DNA of 64,000 nucleotides from Chloroflexota bacterium (GTDB lineage Bacteria; Chloroflexota; Anaerolineae; Anaerolineales; Villigracilaceae). The stretch covers positions 62,001-126,000 of the forward strand of contig JACRMH010000021.1 in the NCBI GenBank assembly GCA_016219545.1. Direction: 5' to 3'. This document shows positions 25,405 to 32,898 of the stretch, one piece after another. The first letter of the stretch is position 1, and each line of letters opens with the position of its first letter. Position numbers and translations under genes: made by a program. Below the pieces are notes generated by a model. That model saw only the letters and a program-made list of their open reading frames with translations. It did no database searches and was not told where the DNA came from.

Positions 25405-26339
25405 GCAATCTCTGCTCTTGCCTTTTCGATCATTCTGCAAAACGAACATAAATCCGGGGTGGAAGTGGGTTGCCCGCATTTGGGGCAGGGATGCAAGTTC
25501 TGCTGCTCCACGTTCTTTTCAACGAACAAATTCCCGCTCTTTTTTGCTTCCAGAAAATTTAAATAAAAGATAAGCTTTGCACCCGGGCGGACTGTTTCCA
25601 ACTGGTTCAGCATTTCCTTGTAAAAAATGGACTGTGACCCATCTGCGAATGGACATTCTTCATATATGTATTCGATCCCGCGCATGATGGCGTAGGCCGT
25701 CATCTCACGCTCATAAAAACGGCAGAGCGGCTTGACCTTGCGCGCCAGTCCGCCTGAGGAGGCAGGGAGGACGGGTCCTTGCCTCAAAAGAAATCCACTC
25801 GACCAGTTCAAGGTATTGCCAAAAAGCACGGCCGCTTCATCGTCAAGGTTATGGCCTGTCGCAAGCACATCGTATCCAAGGTCACGCGCGATGCGATTCA
25901 TTTCATGACGTTTGGCTAATCCACAAACCGCGCACGGCCTGCCATATCCGCGGTGACTGATCTCCGCCAGCACAGGGATGGACTGCCCATATTCCTTCTC
26001 AATATCCACTACATGAAGTTTGAGATTGTTTTCGTTTGCATATTTTTCCGCAAGCCGTTGAGATTCGTGCGAGTAATTGATGCCGGAGTCAATGCCGAGA
26101 CCGAGATACAGACCATCTGCCTGATAGCCGAGTTTGACAAGAATATCCCAAAGCGAAAGCGAATCCTTGCCGCCTGAAATCGCCACGAGGATCTTTTCTT
26201 CGTGAGTGAACATTTGATATTTTTTGATGAAGCGTTCCGTCTGTTCGGGGATCCATTCAAGATAATGTTCTTTGCATAAAGCCAGTTTGTGCTGGCGCAT
26301 GTGGATGGAAGCCTTGTTTTCGCACTTGCGGCATTTCAT
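25401..26339 (-). CDS. ttuA: TtuA-like tRNA 2-thiolation enzyme
   Basis: 312 residues of the TtcA/TtuA group II (TIGR00269-type) enzymes, which activate tRNA uridine with ATP and replace oxygen with sulfur using an oxygen-sensitive [4Fe-4S] cluster. Seen: N-terminal zinc ribbon (CRKCENK, LCKEHY), PP-loop ISGGKDSLSLWD, cluster cysteines in RPCAVCGLAKRHE and EECPFADGS, C-terminal zinc ribbon (CPKCGQ, CSFCRM). Preceded 5 bp away by a GG-ending sulfur carrier, so the pair is equivalent to Thermus TtuA/TtuB. Which uridine is modified is not known. Confidence 0.85.
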   Translation of the reverse strand: MKCRKCENKASIHMRQHKLALCKEHYLEWIPEQTERFIKKYQMFTHEEKILVAISGGKDSLSLWDILVKLGYQADGLYLGLGIDSGINYSHESQRLAEKYANENNLKLHVVDIEKEYGQSIPVLAEISHRGYGRPCAVCGLAKRHEMNRIARDLGYDVLATGHNLDDEAAVLFGNTLNWSSGFLLRQGPVLPASSGGLARKVKPLCRFYEREMTAYAIMRGIEYIYEECPFADGSQSIFYKEMLNQLETVRPGAKLIFYLNFLEAKKSGNLFVEKNVEQQNLHPCPKCGQPTSTPDLCSFCRMIEKARAEIA

Positions 26340-26344
26340 CTTAT

Positions 26345-26539
26345 CTATCCACCCGAGATCACAGCGATCAATTTGACAACGTCGCCGCTTCTTAGCACTT
26401 CGTCATCGGTGATCATTTCGCCGTCCCGTGTAGCTATGACGGATTCGGGCACGATGCTGTTTTTCTTCAAGGCATCCAGCAAAGCCATGCCCGGACGCAC
26501 TTCATATTCCTTGTCGCGTAGGATCAATTTTACGGTCAT
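26345..26539 (-). CDS. ttuB: TtuB/ThiS-like sulfur-carrier protein
   Basis: 64 residues. Ubiquitin-like beta-grasp small protein ending in the required diglycine, LIAVISGG, which would be adenylated and thiocarboxylated. Core strands VKLILRDKEYEV and MITDDEVLRSGDVVKL match MoaD/ThiS-type carriers. Start at 26539 follows AGGAG closely; a longer frame has no ribosome binding site. It is the upstream gene of the ttuA pair. ThiS or MoaD is the alternative, but there is no thiamine or molybdopterin gene nearby. Confidence 0.82.
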   Translation of the reverse strand: MTVKLILRDKEYEVRPGMALLDALKKNSIVPESVIATRDGEMITDDEVLRSGDVVKLIAVISGG

Positions 26540-26582
26540 ATTTCTCCTGTTGGTGGATTTTATCATCCTTCACATTAAAATC

Positions 26583-26611
26583 TTTTCATCTGGGAATGTA
26601 TCGTGTATAAT
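26583..26611 (+). promoter_or_regulatory. Promoter of the rpsU-infA unit
   Basis: TTTTCA (26583-26588), 17-bp spacer, TATAAT (26606-26611). It predicts a start near 26618 and a leader of about 175 nt before rpsU. Confidence 0.65.
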
Positions 26612-26730
26612 GCCGATTAAGTTTCGGCGAACGGCATTATCGTGTCCCAGTTGTAAAAACGAGGAGTGTGAAGCGTATCTTTTGATCGCAGGGTCATCTA
26701 GTTCGTTTCAGGTCTTATTTGCGAAGCCCT

Positions 26731-26760
26731 CGGCCGATCCTTATGACGGCCGTTTTTTTT
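26731..26760 (+). terminator. Leader terminator/attenuator before rpsU
   Basis: CGGCCG stem, 10-nt loop, CGGCCG, then eight T residues. It lies between the promoter and the rpsU start, so either it ends a separate small RNA of about 140 nt or it attenuates rpsU-infA expression. Confidence 0.75.
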
Positions 26761-26792
26761 GTTCATTTTTAAGCAGAAAGTAGGTGATTTCA

Positions 26793-26990
26793 TTGGGTTC
26801 AGTACATTTACGCAGTGGTGAGTCGCAAGATTCTTTGCTCAGGCGCTTCCGCAAGAAGGTCGTTAAGAGCGGCGTGTTGAGCACCATCCGCAACAAACGC
26901 TGGTTCATTTCCAAGAGCGAGACTCGCCGCATGGAAAAAAAGAAGGCCATCCGACGTATGAAACGAAAATCTTTCAAGGATCCGGAATAA
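26793..26990 (+). CDS. rpsU: 30S ribosomal protein bS21
   Basis: 65 residues. Family features: HLRSGESQDSLLRRFRKKV, then a strongly basic C-terminal helix (RRMEKKKAIRRMKRKSFK). bS21 sits on the small-subunit platform near the anti-Shine-Dalgarno sequence. The start is uncertain: TTG at 26793 has TAGGTGA correctly spaced, whereas GTG at 26784 lies within that site; no ATG is available. It precedes infA by 15 bp. Confidence 0.9.
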   Translation: MGSVHLRSGESQDSLLRRFRKKVVKSGVLSTIRNKRWFISKSETRRMEKKKAIRRMKRKSFKDPE

Positions 26991-27005
26991 ATTCAAGAGG
27001 CGTGT

Positions 27006-27254
27006 ATGACGAAAGAAGAAGGCAAAATTAAAGTTGACGGTGTTGTGATCGAAGCCCTGCCCGGGACTCAATTCCGCGTGCGGCTGGATAATGGGCACGA
27101 AGTGCTGGCTTATCTCTCAGGGAAAATGCGCAAGCATTACATCCGCATTTTGCTGGGGGACCATGTTGCCATGGAAATGTCACCTTATGACCTGACTCGC
27201 GCCCGCATCACCTTCCGTCAACGTAAAAGTGCTTCCGCCCCTGTTGAAAGTTGA
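27006..27254 (+). CDS. infA: Translation initiation factor IF-1
   Basis: 82 residues, an OB-fold S1-like protein that occupies the ribosomal A site during initiation. Motifs: [54 protein letters not shown]. The C-terminal SASAPVES tail is slightly longer than usual. It is paired here with rpsU rather than lying in the spc/alpha ribosomal cluster; whether this is the only copy cannot be told from the window. Ends at a strong terminator. Confidence 0.95.
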   Translation: MTKEEGKIKVDGVVIEALPGTQFRVRLDNGHEVLAYLSGKMRKHYIRILLGDHVAMEMSPYDLTRARITFRQRKSASAPVES

Positions 27255-27272
27255 TCTCTTGATTTGAATCAT

Positions 27273-27306
27273 AAAAAAATCCCCTGTTGTGCAGGGGATT
27301 TTTTTA
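27273..27306. terminator. Intrinsic terminator after infA
   Basis: Stem AAAAAATCCCCTG / CAGGGGATTTTTT with a short TTGTG loop. The T run on the plus strand is strong. Confidence 0.92.
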
Positions 27307-27344
27307 TATGCCTGTGAGGGACTGATAAATCCGCTTCGCTCCTC

Positions 27345-27353
27345 TGCTATAAT
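27345..27353 (+). promoter_or_regulatory. Extended -10 TGCTATAAT (leaderless)
   Basis: Consensus TATAAT with a TGC extension, 7 nt before the ATG at 27361 and no ribosome binding site. Clear candidate for a leaderless transcript. Confidence 0.7.
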
Positions 27354-27360
27354 CTCTTTT

Positions 27361-28314
27361 ATGATTTTGATCACAGGTGCAACAGGTTTCATCGGACGCG
27401 CTGTTGTGCGCCAGCTCTCCGATATAGGTCTCCCATTGCGGACGTTGATCCGCCCTTCGCCGCGCTCACCGCGTTTGCCCAAGGGCGTCTCTGTGGAAGT
27501 GGCGGTGGTGTCTCTCGCAGATGTGCGCGGATTGCGCGCCGCTCTGCGAGATGTGGATACTGTCATTCACCTTGCCAGCGCAGAGAATCAAGGCAGCCGC
27601 GGCGACCTTTTGACGGCAGATATCCAAGGCACCGCAAACCTCGTCGAAGCAGCATCAGATGCAGGCGTGGACCGGATCGTTTACATCAGCCATATCGGCG
27701 CGGCGCGCGCTTCAGGCTATCCTGCTTTCAAAGCAAAGGGAATCGCCGAAGAACATATCCGCAACGGAAGCGTGCCTTATACGATCCTGCGGACTTCGCT
27801 GGTGTACGGCGCTGAAGATAATTTTACAAATAGTCTTGCGCGGCTCATTCGTTCCTCCCCCGGCATATTTCCGATCCCATTAGCCGGGCGGACCGTTGTC
27901 CAGCCGCTTTGGGTGGAGGACCTTGTGACGTGCATATTATGGTCACTCAAAAACGATGAAACACTCAACAAGGTATATGAACTGGGCGGGAGTGAATTTT
28001 TTACCTTGCAGGAAATTATCGAGATCATCATGGAGATCACACACCATCGCCATTATCTTGTTCCATTATCGCCGATCACGTTACGCGCGATGACCGTGTT
28101 CCTTGAAGGTGTGGCGCCCAACTTCCCGATCTCATCCTATTGGCTCGATTACTTTGCCGTGAACCGCACGTGCGCCATTGATTCCATGCCGCGCATTTTT
28201 GGGCTGATGCCCGCGCGCTTTTCCTACCGCATTGATTATTTGATTCGCAAGCCGTGGTATCAGCGCGCATGGAATGCAGTCACTGAAAGAATTGAATCTC
28301 TGCGTCCCCGCTAA
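27361..28314 (+). CDS. NAD(P)-binding epimerase/NDUFA9-like protein
   Basis: 317 residues, an atypical extended SDR. The Rossmann start is MILITGATGFIGRAVVRQL; VIHLASAENQG and YTILRTSLVYGAEDNFTN follow. The usual YxxxK active site is not clear (YPAFKAKGIAEEHI keeps the spacing Y-x3-K as YPAFK). Similar proteins include complex I NDUFA9-like and quinone-associated NmrA-like members. The C-terminal 60 residues are a substrate cap. It leads a two-gene unit with the GNAT gene (2 bp). Confidence 0.8.
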   Translation: MILITGATGFIGRAVVRQLSDIGLPLRTLIRPSPRSPRLPKGVSVEVAVVSLADVRGLRAALRDVDTVIHLASAENQGSRGDLLTADIQGTANLVEAASDAGVDRIVYISHIGAARASGYPAFKAKGIAEEHIRNGSVPYTILRTSLVYGAEDNFTNSLARLIRSSPGIFPIPLAGRTVVQPLWVEDLVTCILWSLKNDETLNKVYELGGSEFFTLQEIIEIIMEITHHRHYLVPLSPITLRAMTVFLEGVAPNFPISSYWLDYFAVNRTCAIDSMPRIFGLMPARFSYRIDYLIRKPWYQRAWNAVTERIESLRPR

Positions 28315-28316
28315 AA

Positions 28317-29201
28317 ATGTCTGATTTCCAAATCCGGCTGATCGATACTCCCGAAGAAATGAGTCTCGTGGAAGGACTTCAACGAGAAGTTTGGCCCGGC
28401 TCTGAAACGGATGTTGTCCCTTTGCACATGCTCATCACTGCCGTGCATAATGGGGGGCTGGTGCTTGGCGCATTTATGAATGAAGTGTTGGTGGGTTTCG
28501 TTTTTGGCTTCCCAGGCATCGAGACCACGCCGGATGGTCCACGCCCCAAGCATTGCTCGCACATGATGGGCATCCACCCCGATTGTCGAAACGATGGCAT
28601 TGGCTTTGCACTCAAACGCGCGCAATGGCAAATGGTGCGGCATCAGGAGCTCGATCACATTACATGGACATATGATCCTCTACTCAGCCGCAATGCCTAT
28701 CTCAACGTCGCGAAACTTGGTGCGGTCTGCGCCACCTATCATCGCTCTGAATATGGTGACATGCGCGATGGGCTTAATGCCGGGCTTCCTTCCGATCGCT
28801 TTCAAGTGGATTGGTGGATTCGCACCCGCCGCGTTGAAACCAGACTTGGAAAACGTTCCCGCCCTACTCTTAACCTGAAGCACCTGACCCGCTCCGGGAT
28901 TTATCCTTCTTATTCGGTTCACGCATCCTCCCTGACCGATAACCTGCCGCGCCCGCCCAAGCATATTCCACCCTTTGAGGACCGTCTTCTCCTCGCCGAG
29001 ATCCCCGGTGATTTTCTCGAGCTCAAATCAAAAGATTTTACGCTTGCCCGCGATTGGCGCTTCTTTACCCGCGAACTTTTTGAAACTGCATTCGCGAAGA
29101 ATTACATTGTCACTGATTTTGTCTTTGACAAGAACGAAGGCAACCCGCGCGGACTGTATGTATTAACTCACGGTGAAAGCACGCTGGACGAATTTGAATG
29201 A
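28317..29201 (+). CDS. GNAT superfamily acetyltransferase (COG3375-like)
   Basis: 294 residues. The N-terminal 160 or so form a GNAT fold: LVEGLQREVWPG, LVLGAFMNEVLVGFVFGFPG, and the acetyl-CoA loop IHPDCRNDGIGFALKRAQ. It then continues in an extra domain of about 130 residues, as in the COG3375 family whose substrate is unknown. ATG is 2 bp after the previous stop, so it depends on that gene for translation. Confidence 0.82.
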   Translation: MSDFQIRLIDTPEEMSLVEGLQREVWPGSETDVVPLHMLITAVHNGGLVLGAFMNEVLVGFVFGFPGIETTPDGPRPKHCSHMMGIHPDCRNDGIGFALKRAQWQMVRHQELDHITWTYDPLLSRNAYLNVAKLGAVCATYHRSEYGDMRDGLNAGLPSDRFQVDWWIRTRRVETRLGKRSRPTLNLKHLTRSGIYPSYSVHASSLTDNLPRPPKHIPPFEDRLLLAEIPGDFLELKSKDFTLARDWRFFTRELFETAFAKNYIVTDFVFDKNEGNPRGLYVLTHGESTLDEFE

Positions 29202-29235
29202 GAGCAGCATCCATGAACTTGCCGATGAAAGTTTA

Positions 29236-29273
29236 TAAAAAATGAGACATCCACTAGGACGTCTCATTTTTTA
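29236..29273. terminator. Bidirectional terminator
   Basis: AAAAATGAGAC / GTCTCATTTTT stem around ATCCACTAGGAC-type loop, with A and T runs on both sides, serving the convergent GNAT and membrane-protein genes. Confidence 0.88.
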
Positions 29274-29291
29274 AGTTGGAAAACTAAAGTG

Positions 29292-30005
29292 TTACCTTCT
29301 TGTAGAAGTAGAATTCTGTTCGCCGTGTCCCATGGCGGTCATGCCAACTGGATGATAGGTCGGCTCAGGGTGTGAGTTGACACTATAACTCGGAGTCGGC
29401 TTCGGCGCAGGCCGTGGATAATTTTGGTTCGGGCGATAAGCGGGTTGATTGGGACGAATGGCATTATCTCGTTGAGGTGCATAACGGTCATTCGCATTAA
29501 CGCTTGTGAACAGCCTGTCACCTGCAACCGAAAAAGTCCCGATGATCAGCACACGGATCAACCACACCATGCCTGCTACAAAAATGGGAACAGCTTTGAT
29601 CATGGATGCCTGCCCGACGAGGGAACCTCCCTCGATATTGTGATTTTGGATGGCCACCGAAACGCCCCACCAGGTCAACGTGGCGTTGAATGCCGCCGCC
29701 AGAAGCCACGCCCCAAAGAGATACCAAACTTCAGCGGGCTCATCGCGACCCTGTTCGGGCGTGAAGATGCGGGCAATACCGGCAAAGTCAATTCCGCAGA
29801 AGGCAAAGGCAAGGATGGCAGACCAACGCAGCCCTGCGAATTTCAGATCGCCGAGGACATCCTGCAGCGCGAATGATGTAGTACCATAGTTGAATAACTC
29901 GAAGGCCAGCAGGGCTGTGACGAGAATGCCGCCAAAGATAGCGCCTCGCTTTAGAGCCGCGTTTTTCAAGATTGGAAGTAATTTAAGGGTGAGAGAACGG
30001 TTCAT
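29292..30005 (-). CDS. Unrecognised four-helix membrane protein with Pro/Asn-rich tail
   Basis: 237 residues. Four hydrophobic segments (about 20-38, 57-75, 93-113 and 135-158) are followed by a disordered tail rich in Pro, Asn, Tyr and Ser (APKPTPSYSVNSHPEPTYHP). No known domain and no catalytic motif. It is monocistronic, with a textbook promoter that contains a LexA-like palindrome, so damage-induced expression is possible. AAGGAG lies before the ATG at 30005. Confidence 0.75.
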   Translation of the reverse strand: MNRSLTLKLLPILKNAALKRGAIFGGILVTALLAFELFNYGTTSFALQDVLGDLKFAGLRWSAILAFAFCGIDFAGIARIFTPEQGRDEPAEVWYLFGAWLLAAAFNATLTWWGVSVAIQNHNIEGGSLVGQASMIKAVPIFVAGMVWLIRVLIIGTFSVAGDRLFTSVNANDRYAPQRDNAIRPNQPAYRPNQNYPRPAPKPTPSYSVNSHPEPTYHPVGMTAMGHGEQNSTSTRR

Positions 30006-30051
30006 GGGAAAACTCCTTTTGAAACCACTACAGGTCAGCTTGATAATGCCA

Positions 30052-30080
30052 AATATAGAACACTTGTTCTAATTTGTCAA
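30052..30080 (-). promoter_or_regulatory. Promoter with LexA-like operator
   Basis: On the minus strand: TTGACA (30075-30080), a 17-bp spacer and TATATT (30052-30057). Within it, TAGAACA CT TGTTCTA (30056-30071) is a perfect 7-bp inverted repeat. Its core GAAC-N4-GTTC matches the SOS box used by LexA of Bacillus and other Gram-positive-like bacteria. A bound repressor would mask the spacer and -10. The rest of the 30006-30280 gap shows nothing coding. Confidence 0.7.
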
Positions 30081-30280
30081 GACTTTTAAAGTTTGCTAGG
30101 GTCGGTTGTCTACCACCTCGTTCATTATCCATGCTTTGAACCTATTCTCTTTACTACTCCCGCCTTTGTTTGCGTCAGCGCAAAGACAATGGGATCGGAA
30201 ACAGCTATTCTTAATTTCAATGATATGATTCTGGCGCGAATATCCTAAATGGGTAAAGATCAAAATGAATTGGAACAGAT

Positions 30281-31282
30281 GTGAAATTCAATAACCCTCA
30301 CCTGAAAAAACTAGGCGCTGTTCTGAATCTGCTTTTGATTCTGGCATTGTTATTCGTTTTTTTTCATTACACCAGTATCGATGGGATCATGAATGTTCTG
30401 CGAACCACATCTTTGCCTTGGTTCACTTTGGCGTTTGTGATTTCCTTGTTACAGAATATTTTCTCCTCGGTAAGATTTTGGCTTTTGCTTCGCAAGCAGG
30501 CGATTTCGATTTCACTCCCTAAATTAATTGGCATAAATATCGGGGTTAGGTTTTATTCATTTTTTTCGCCCATCTCCAGCGTCGGTTCCATCCTGCGCTT
30601 TCAGCGTCTTATCTCTGTAGAAAAAATTACAGAGGGCCTAGCTGCTTTTGGCGCAAATCGTGTTTTCGAAATATTATTTCTATTCTCCATGGGAGTCTTC
30701 TGGGGGTTGACCAGCATTAATCAGGATGTATTAAACCCATTCGCTTTTATCATTTATTTGCTCGCTCTTATGCTCTTGCTATGGTTTGCTTTTAAATTCA
30801 GTGACTTTGTTACAGCCTGGGCTGAACATAAGCAGGAAAGTGTTTCTTCAAAAATTTGGCTATGGATATATCGCGTTATTGGAAAACTCTTCCGCTCATT
30901 TAGCATTTACCGCACCTTTTCTTTAAAAGAGATTTTGACTCTGTTGGGTATTGCATTGCTAGGCGACCTTTTCAGCCTGCTTGGCTTCACTCTCGTAGCT
31001 TTATCCCTGCACATCCCGATCTCATTTGTTGACCTTGGATGGATCCGCGCCTTGATGCTGCTGGTGGCGTTCACTCCCATTACTTTGCCCGGCGGTTTTG
31101 GGATGCGCGAGGTGAGTGCTGTTGTCCTTATGACCAGTTTGGGAATCAGCGCGGAACTGTCAGGCGCATTTTCCCTCCTTTTATATGCGAGAAGTGTGTT
31201 TACCGCTCTCTTTGGCGGAGTGGTGGAACTGGTGTTGAATATAAGAACATTTGTTGAACGGCACAAAACCCCTATATCCTGA
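30281..31282 (+). CDS. YbhN/lysylphosphatidylglycerol synthase-type membrane protein
   Basis: 333 residues with about eight membrane helices, UPF0104/LPG-synthase transmembrane family (flippase-like half of MprF, AglD, YbhN). Motifs: LPKLIGINIGVRFYSFFSPI, FGANRVFEILFLFSMGV and TPITLPGGFGMREVSAVV. There is no MprF catalytic domain, so it probably moves or handles a lipid-linked substrate. The start is GTG, with GGAA upstream; a 9-codon ATG frame overlaps it. It may belong with the ABC/NRPS-like operon that follows but has a separate promoter. Confidence 0.82.
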   Translation: MKFNNPHLKKLGAVLNLLLILALLFVFFHYTSIDGIMNVLRTTSLPWFTLAFVISLLQNIFSSVRFWLLLRKQAISISLPKLIGINIGVRFYSFFSPISSVGSILRFQRLISVEKITEGLAAFGANRVFEILFLFSMGVFWGLTSINQDVLNPFAFIIYLLALMLLLWFAFKFSDFVTAWAEHKQESVSSKIWLWIYRVIGKLFRSFSIYRTFSLKEILTLLGIALLGDLFSLLGFTLVALSLHIPISFVDLGWIRALMLLVAFTPITLPGGFGMREVSAVVLMTSLGISAELSGAFSLLLYARSVFTALFGGVVELVLNIRTFVERHKTPIS

Positions 31283-31310
31283 TAATTTGGATGGGGAAGT
31301 GGAAATTCAA

Positions 31311-31319
31311 TGATAAAAT
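31311..31319 (+). promoter_or_regulatory. Extended -10 of the ABC transporter operon
   Basis: TGATAAAAT, same as at 13711 and 14519. Start near 31326; a 16-nt leader precedes the ABC ATPase ATG. Confidence 0.55.
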
Positions 31320-31341
31320 TTTTTGGACATGGATATAGAGA

Positions 31342-32142
31342 ATGAAAATTGACATCACCGGGTTATCTGTCGAATACATTATGCGACGCAGTGGAGACAA
31401 GTTAATCGCATTGAAGGAAGTCGGTTTTTCCATTGCCACGGGGAAGTTTGTTTGTGTTATCGGTCCCAGCGGGTGCGGAAAATCTACCTTGCTAAAAGTG
31501 TTGGCTGGGCTGCAATCTCCCAGCGCAGGGGAAGTTTTATTGGATGCCGCACCAGTTCAAGGTCCGGGGAAGAACCGCGCGATGGTATTCCAGTCCGCTG
31601 CCTTATTGCCATGGCGGACTGTCCTCCGTAACGTAACCTATGGACTTGAGCTCCAAGGTGTTTCCATTCAAGAGGCTGAAAAGATCGCAGGGGACTTTAT
31701 AGATATGGCCGGGTTGAGCGGCTTTGAGGAAAGCTATCCGCGTGAAATTTCCGGCGGAATGCAGCAGCGCGTTAATCTGGCGCGTGCGCTGGTAACCCGC
31801 CCTGATCTGCTTTTGATGGATGAGCCATTTTCCAACCTCGACCCTCAATTGCGGAACGTGATGCAGTTGGAAGTGGAGCGTATCTGGGAGCAAACGCGCC
31901 AGACCACCTTGTTCGTTACACATCTTATTAACGAAGCGATTTTCTTGGCCGATGAGATCATTGTGTTAACTGCACGCCCGGGCCGCATTAAAGAGATCGT
32001 GCCGATCAATTTTCCACGTCCGCGCAAATTGGGAATCAAGAAAACCCCGGAATTCCATGTTCTCGAAGATAGATTAAGTGAGTTGATGGATCAGGAATTT
32101 CATGAAGTGGTTTACCAGCAATCACAGGATGACCGCCCATGA
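31342..32142 (+). CDS. ABC transporter ATPase, NitT/TauT family
   Basis: 266 residues. Walker A GPSGCGKSTLLK, Q-loop MVFQSAALLPWRT, signature ISGGMQQRVNLARAL, Walker B LLLMDEPFSNLD and H-loop VTHLINEA. The LLPWRT phrase and ARPGRIKEIVPINFPRPR tail place it with SsuB/TauB/NrtD importers. ATP hydrolysis powers uptake through the adjacent permease, whose gene overlaps the stop codon by 4 bp (ATGA). Confidence 0.94.
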   Translation: MKIDITGLSVEYIMRRSGDKLIALKEVGFSIATGKFVCVIGPSGCGKSTLLKVLAGLQSPSAGEVLLDAAPVQGPGKNRAMVFQSAALLPWRTVLRNVTYGLELQGVSIQEAEKIAGDFIDMAGLSGFEESYPREISGGMQQRVNLARALVTRPDLLLMDEPFSNLDPQLRNVMQLEVERIWEQTRQTTLFVTHLINEAIFLADEIIVLTARPGRIKEIVPINFPRPRKLGIKKTPEFHVLEDRLSELMDQEFHEVVYQQSQDDRP

Positions 32143-32897
32143 ATTCCAGTCTCTCTCGTTATGAGAAACTCCTTGTGTTCGGAACAACGATTATTTTTTT
32201 GACAATATGGGAATTACTTTCTTCCTTAAAAATAGTTGACCCCTTCTTCATAAGTTCACCTTCGCGTATTATCACTTCAGCGCAATGGCTATTCGCGCAT
32301 GGATTATGGAATGACATCCGCGTCAGCTTGGAGGAATTTTTGTGGGGGATGGCTCTTGCGATCCTTTTTGGAGTGATCCTGGGATGGGCACTTGGCTGGT
32401 ATCGCACACTGAGTGTGGTTGTTGAGCCGTTCATTACCATGATGAACGCGGCTCCGCGTGTGGCTTTGTTGCCGCTTTTTATTCTATGGCTTGGTATTGG
32501 GATCGAGTCTAAAATAGCCGCGGTGTTCATGGGGGCGTTCTTTCCAATTGTGTTCACGGTCATGAAAGGCGTCCGCACCATTGATAAGGGACTATTTGAC
32601 CTTGCCCGCTCATTTGGGGCGAATGATGTTCAGGTGTTTACCACCCTGGCGATTCCCTCCTCAGTCCCTTACATTATGACCGGCTTGCACATCGCTGTCG
32701 GACGCGGCCTGGTCGGAGTTGTCATCGGTGAATTGCTGGCTGCCCAGGCAGGTATCGGATTTATGATGTCACGCGCCAGCTCCAGTTTTCAAACCGACAA
32801 GGTGTTTGTGGGGTTGGTACTTCTGACTGGTTTTGGATATGTGCTCACTGAAGTTCTTAAAATGATAGATAAATATTTTGAATCCTGGAGAATTTAA
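32139..32897 (+). CDS. ABC transporter permease, NitT/TauT family
   Basis: 252 residues, six membrane helices. The cytoplasmic coupling loop is ARSFGANDVQVFTTLAIPSSVPYIMTG (EAA-type loop). The N-terminal part with FISSPSRIITSAQWLFAHG and MMNAAPRVALLPLFILWLGIG is standard for SsuC/TauC-type permeases. It works as a homodimer with two ATPase subunits. Overlaps the ATPase gene by 4 bp and ends just before the binding-protein gene. Confidence 0.94.
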   Translation: MNSSLSRYEKLLVFGTTIIFLTIWELLSSLKIVDPFFISSPSRIITSAQWLFAHGLWNDIRVSLEEFLWGMALAILFGVILGWALGWYRTLSVVVEPFITMMNAAPRVALLPLFILWLGIGIESKIAAVFMGAFFPIVFTVMKGVRTIDKGLFDLARSFGANDVQVFTTLAIPSSVPYIMTGLHIAVGRGLVGVVIGELLAAQAGIGFMMSRASSSFQTDKVFVGLVLLTGFGYVLTEVLKMIDKYFESWRI

Positions 32898-32898
32898 A

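Noticed and set aside
26610..26783. Short plus-strand frame with a zinc-ribbon-like CPSCKNEEC stretch
   Set aside because: Its ATG overlaps the -10 box, it has no ribosome binding site and it reads through the terminator hairpin; a leader RNA explains the region better.
30265..30294. Nine-codon ATG frame overlapping the GTG start of the YbhN-like gene, considered as a regulatory upstream frame
   Set aside because: No ribosome binding site and no sequence property that suggests a leader peptide; probably chance.
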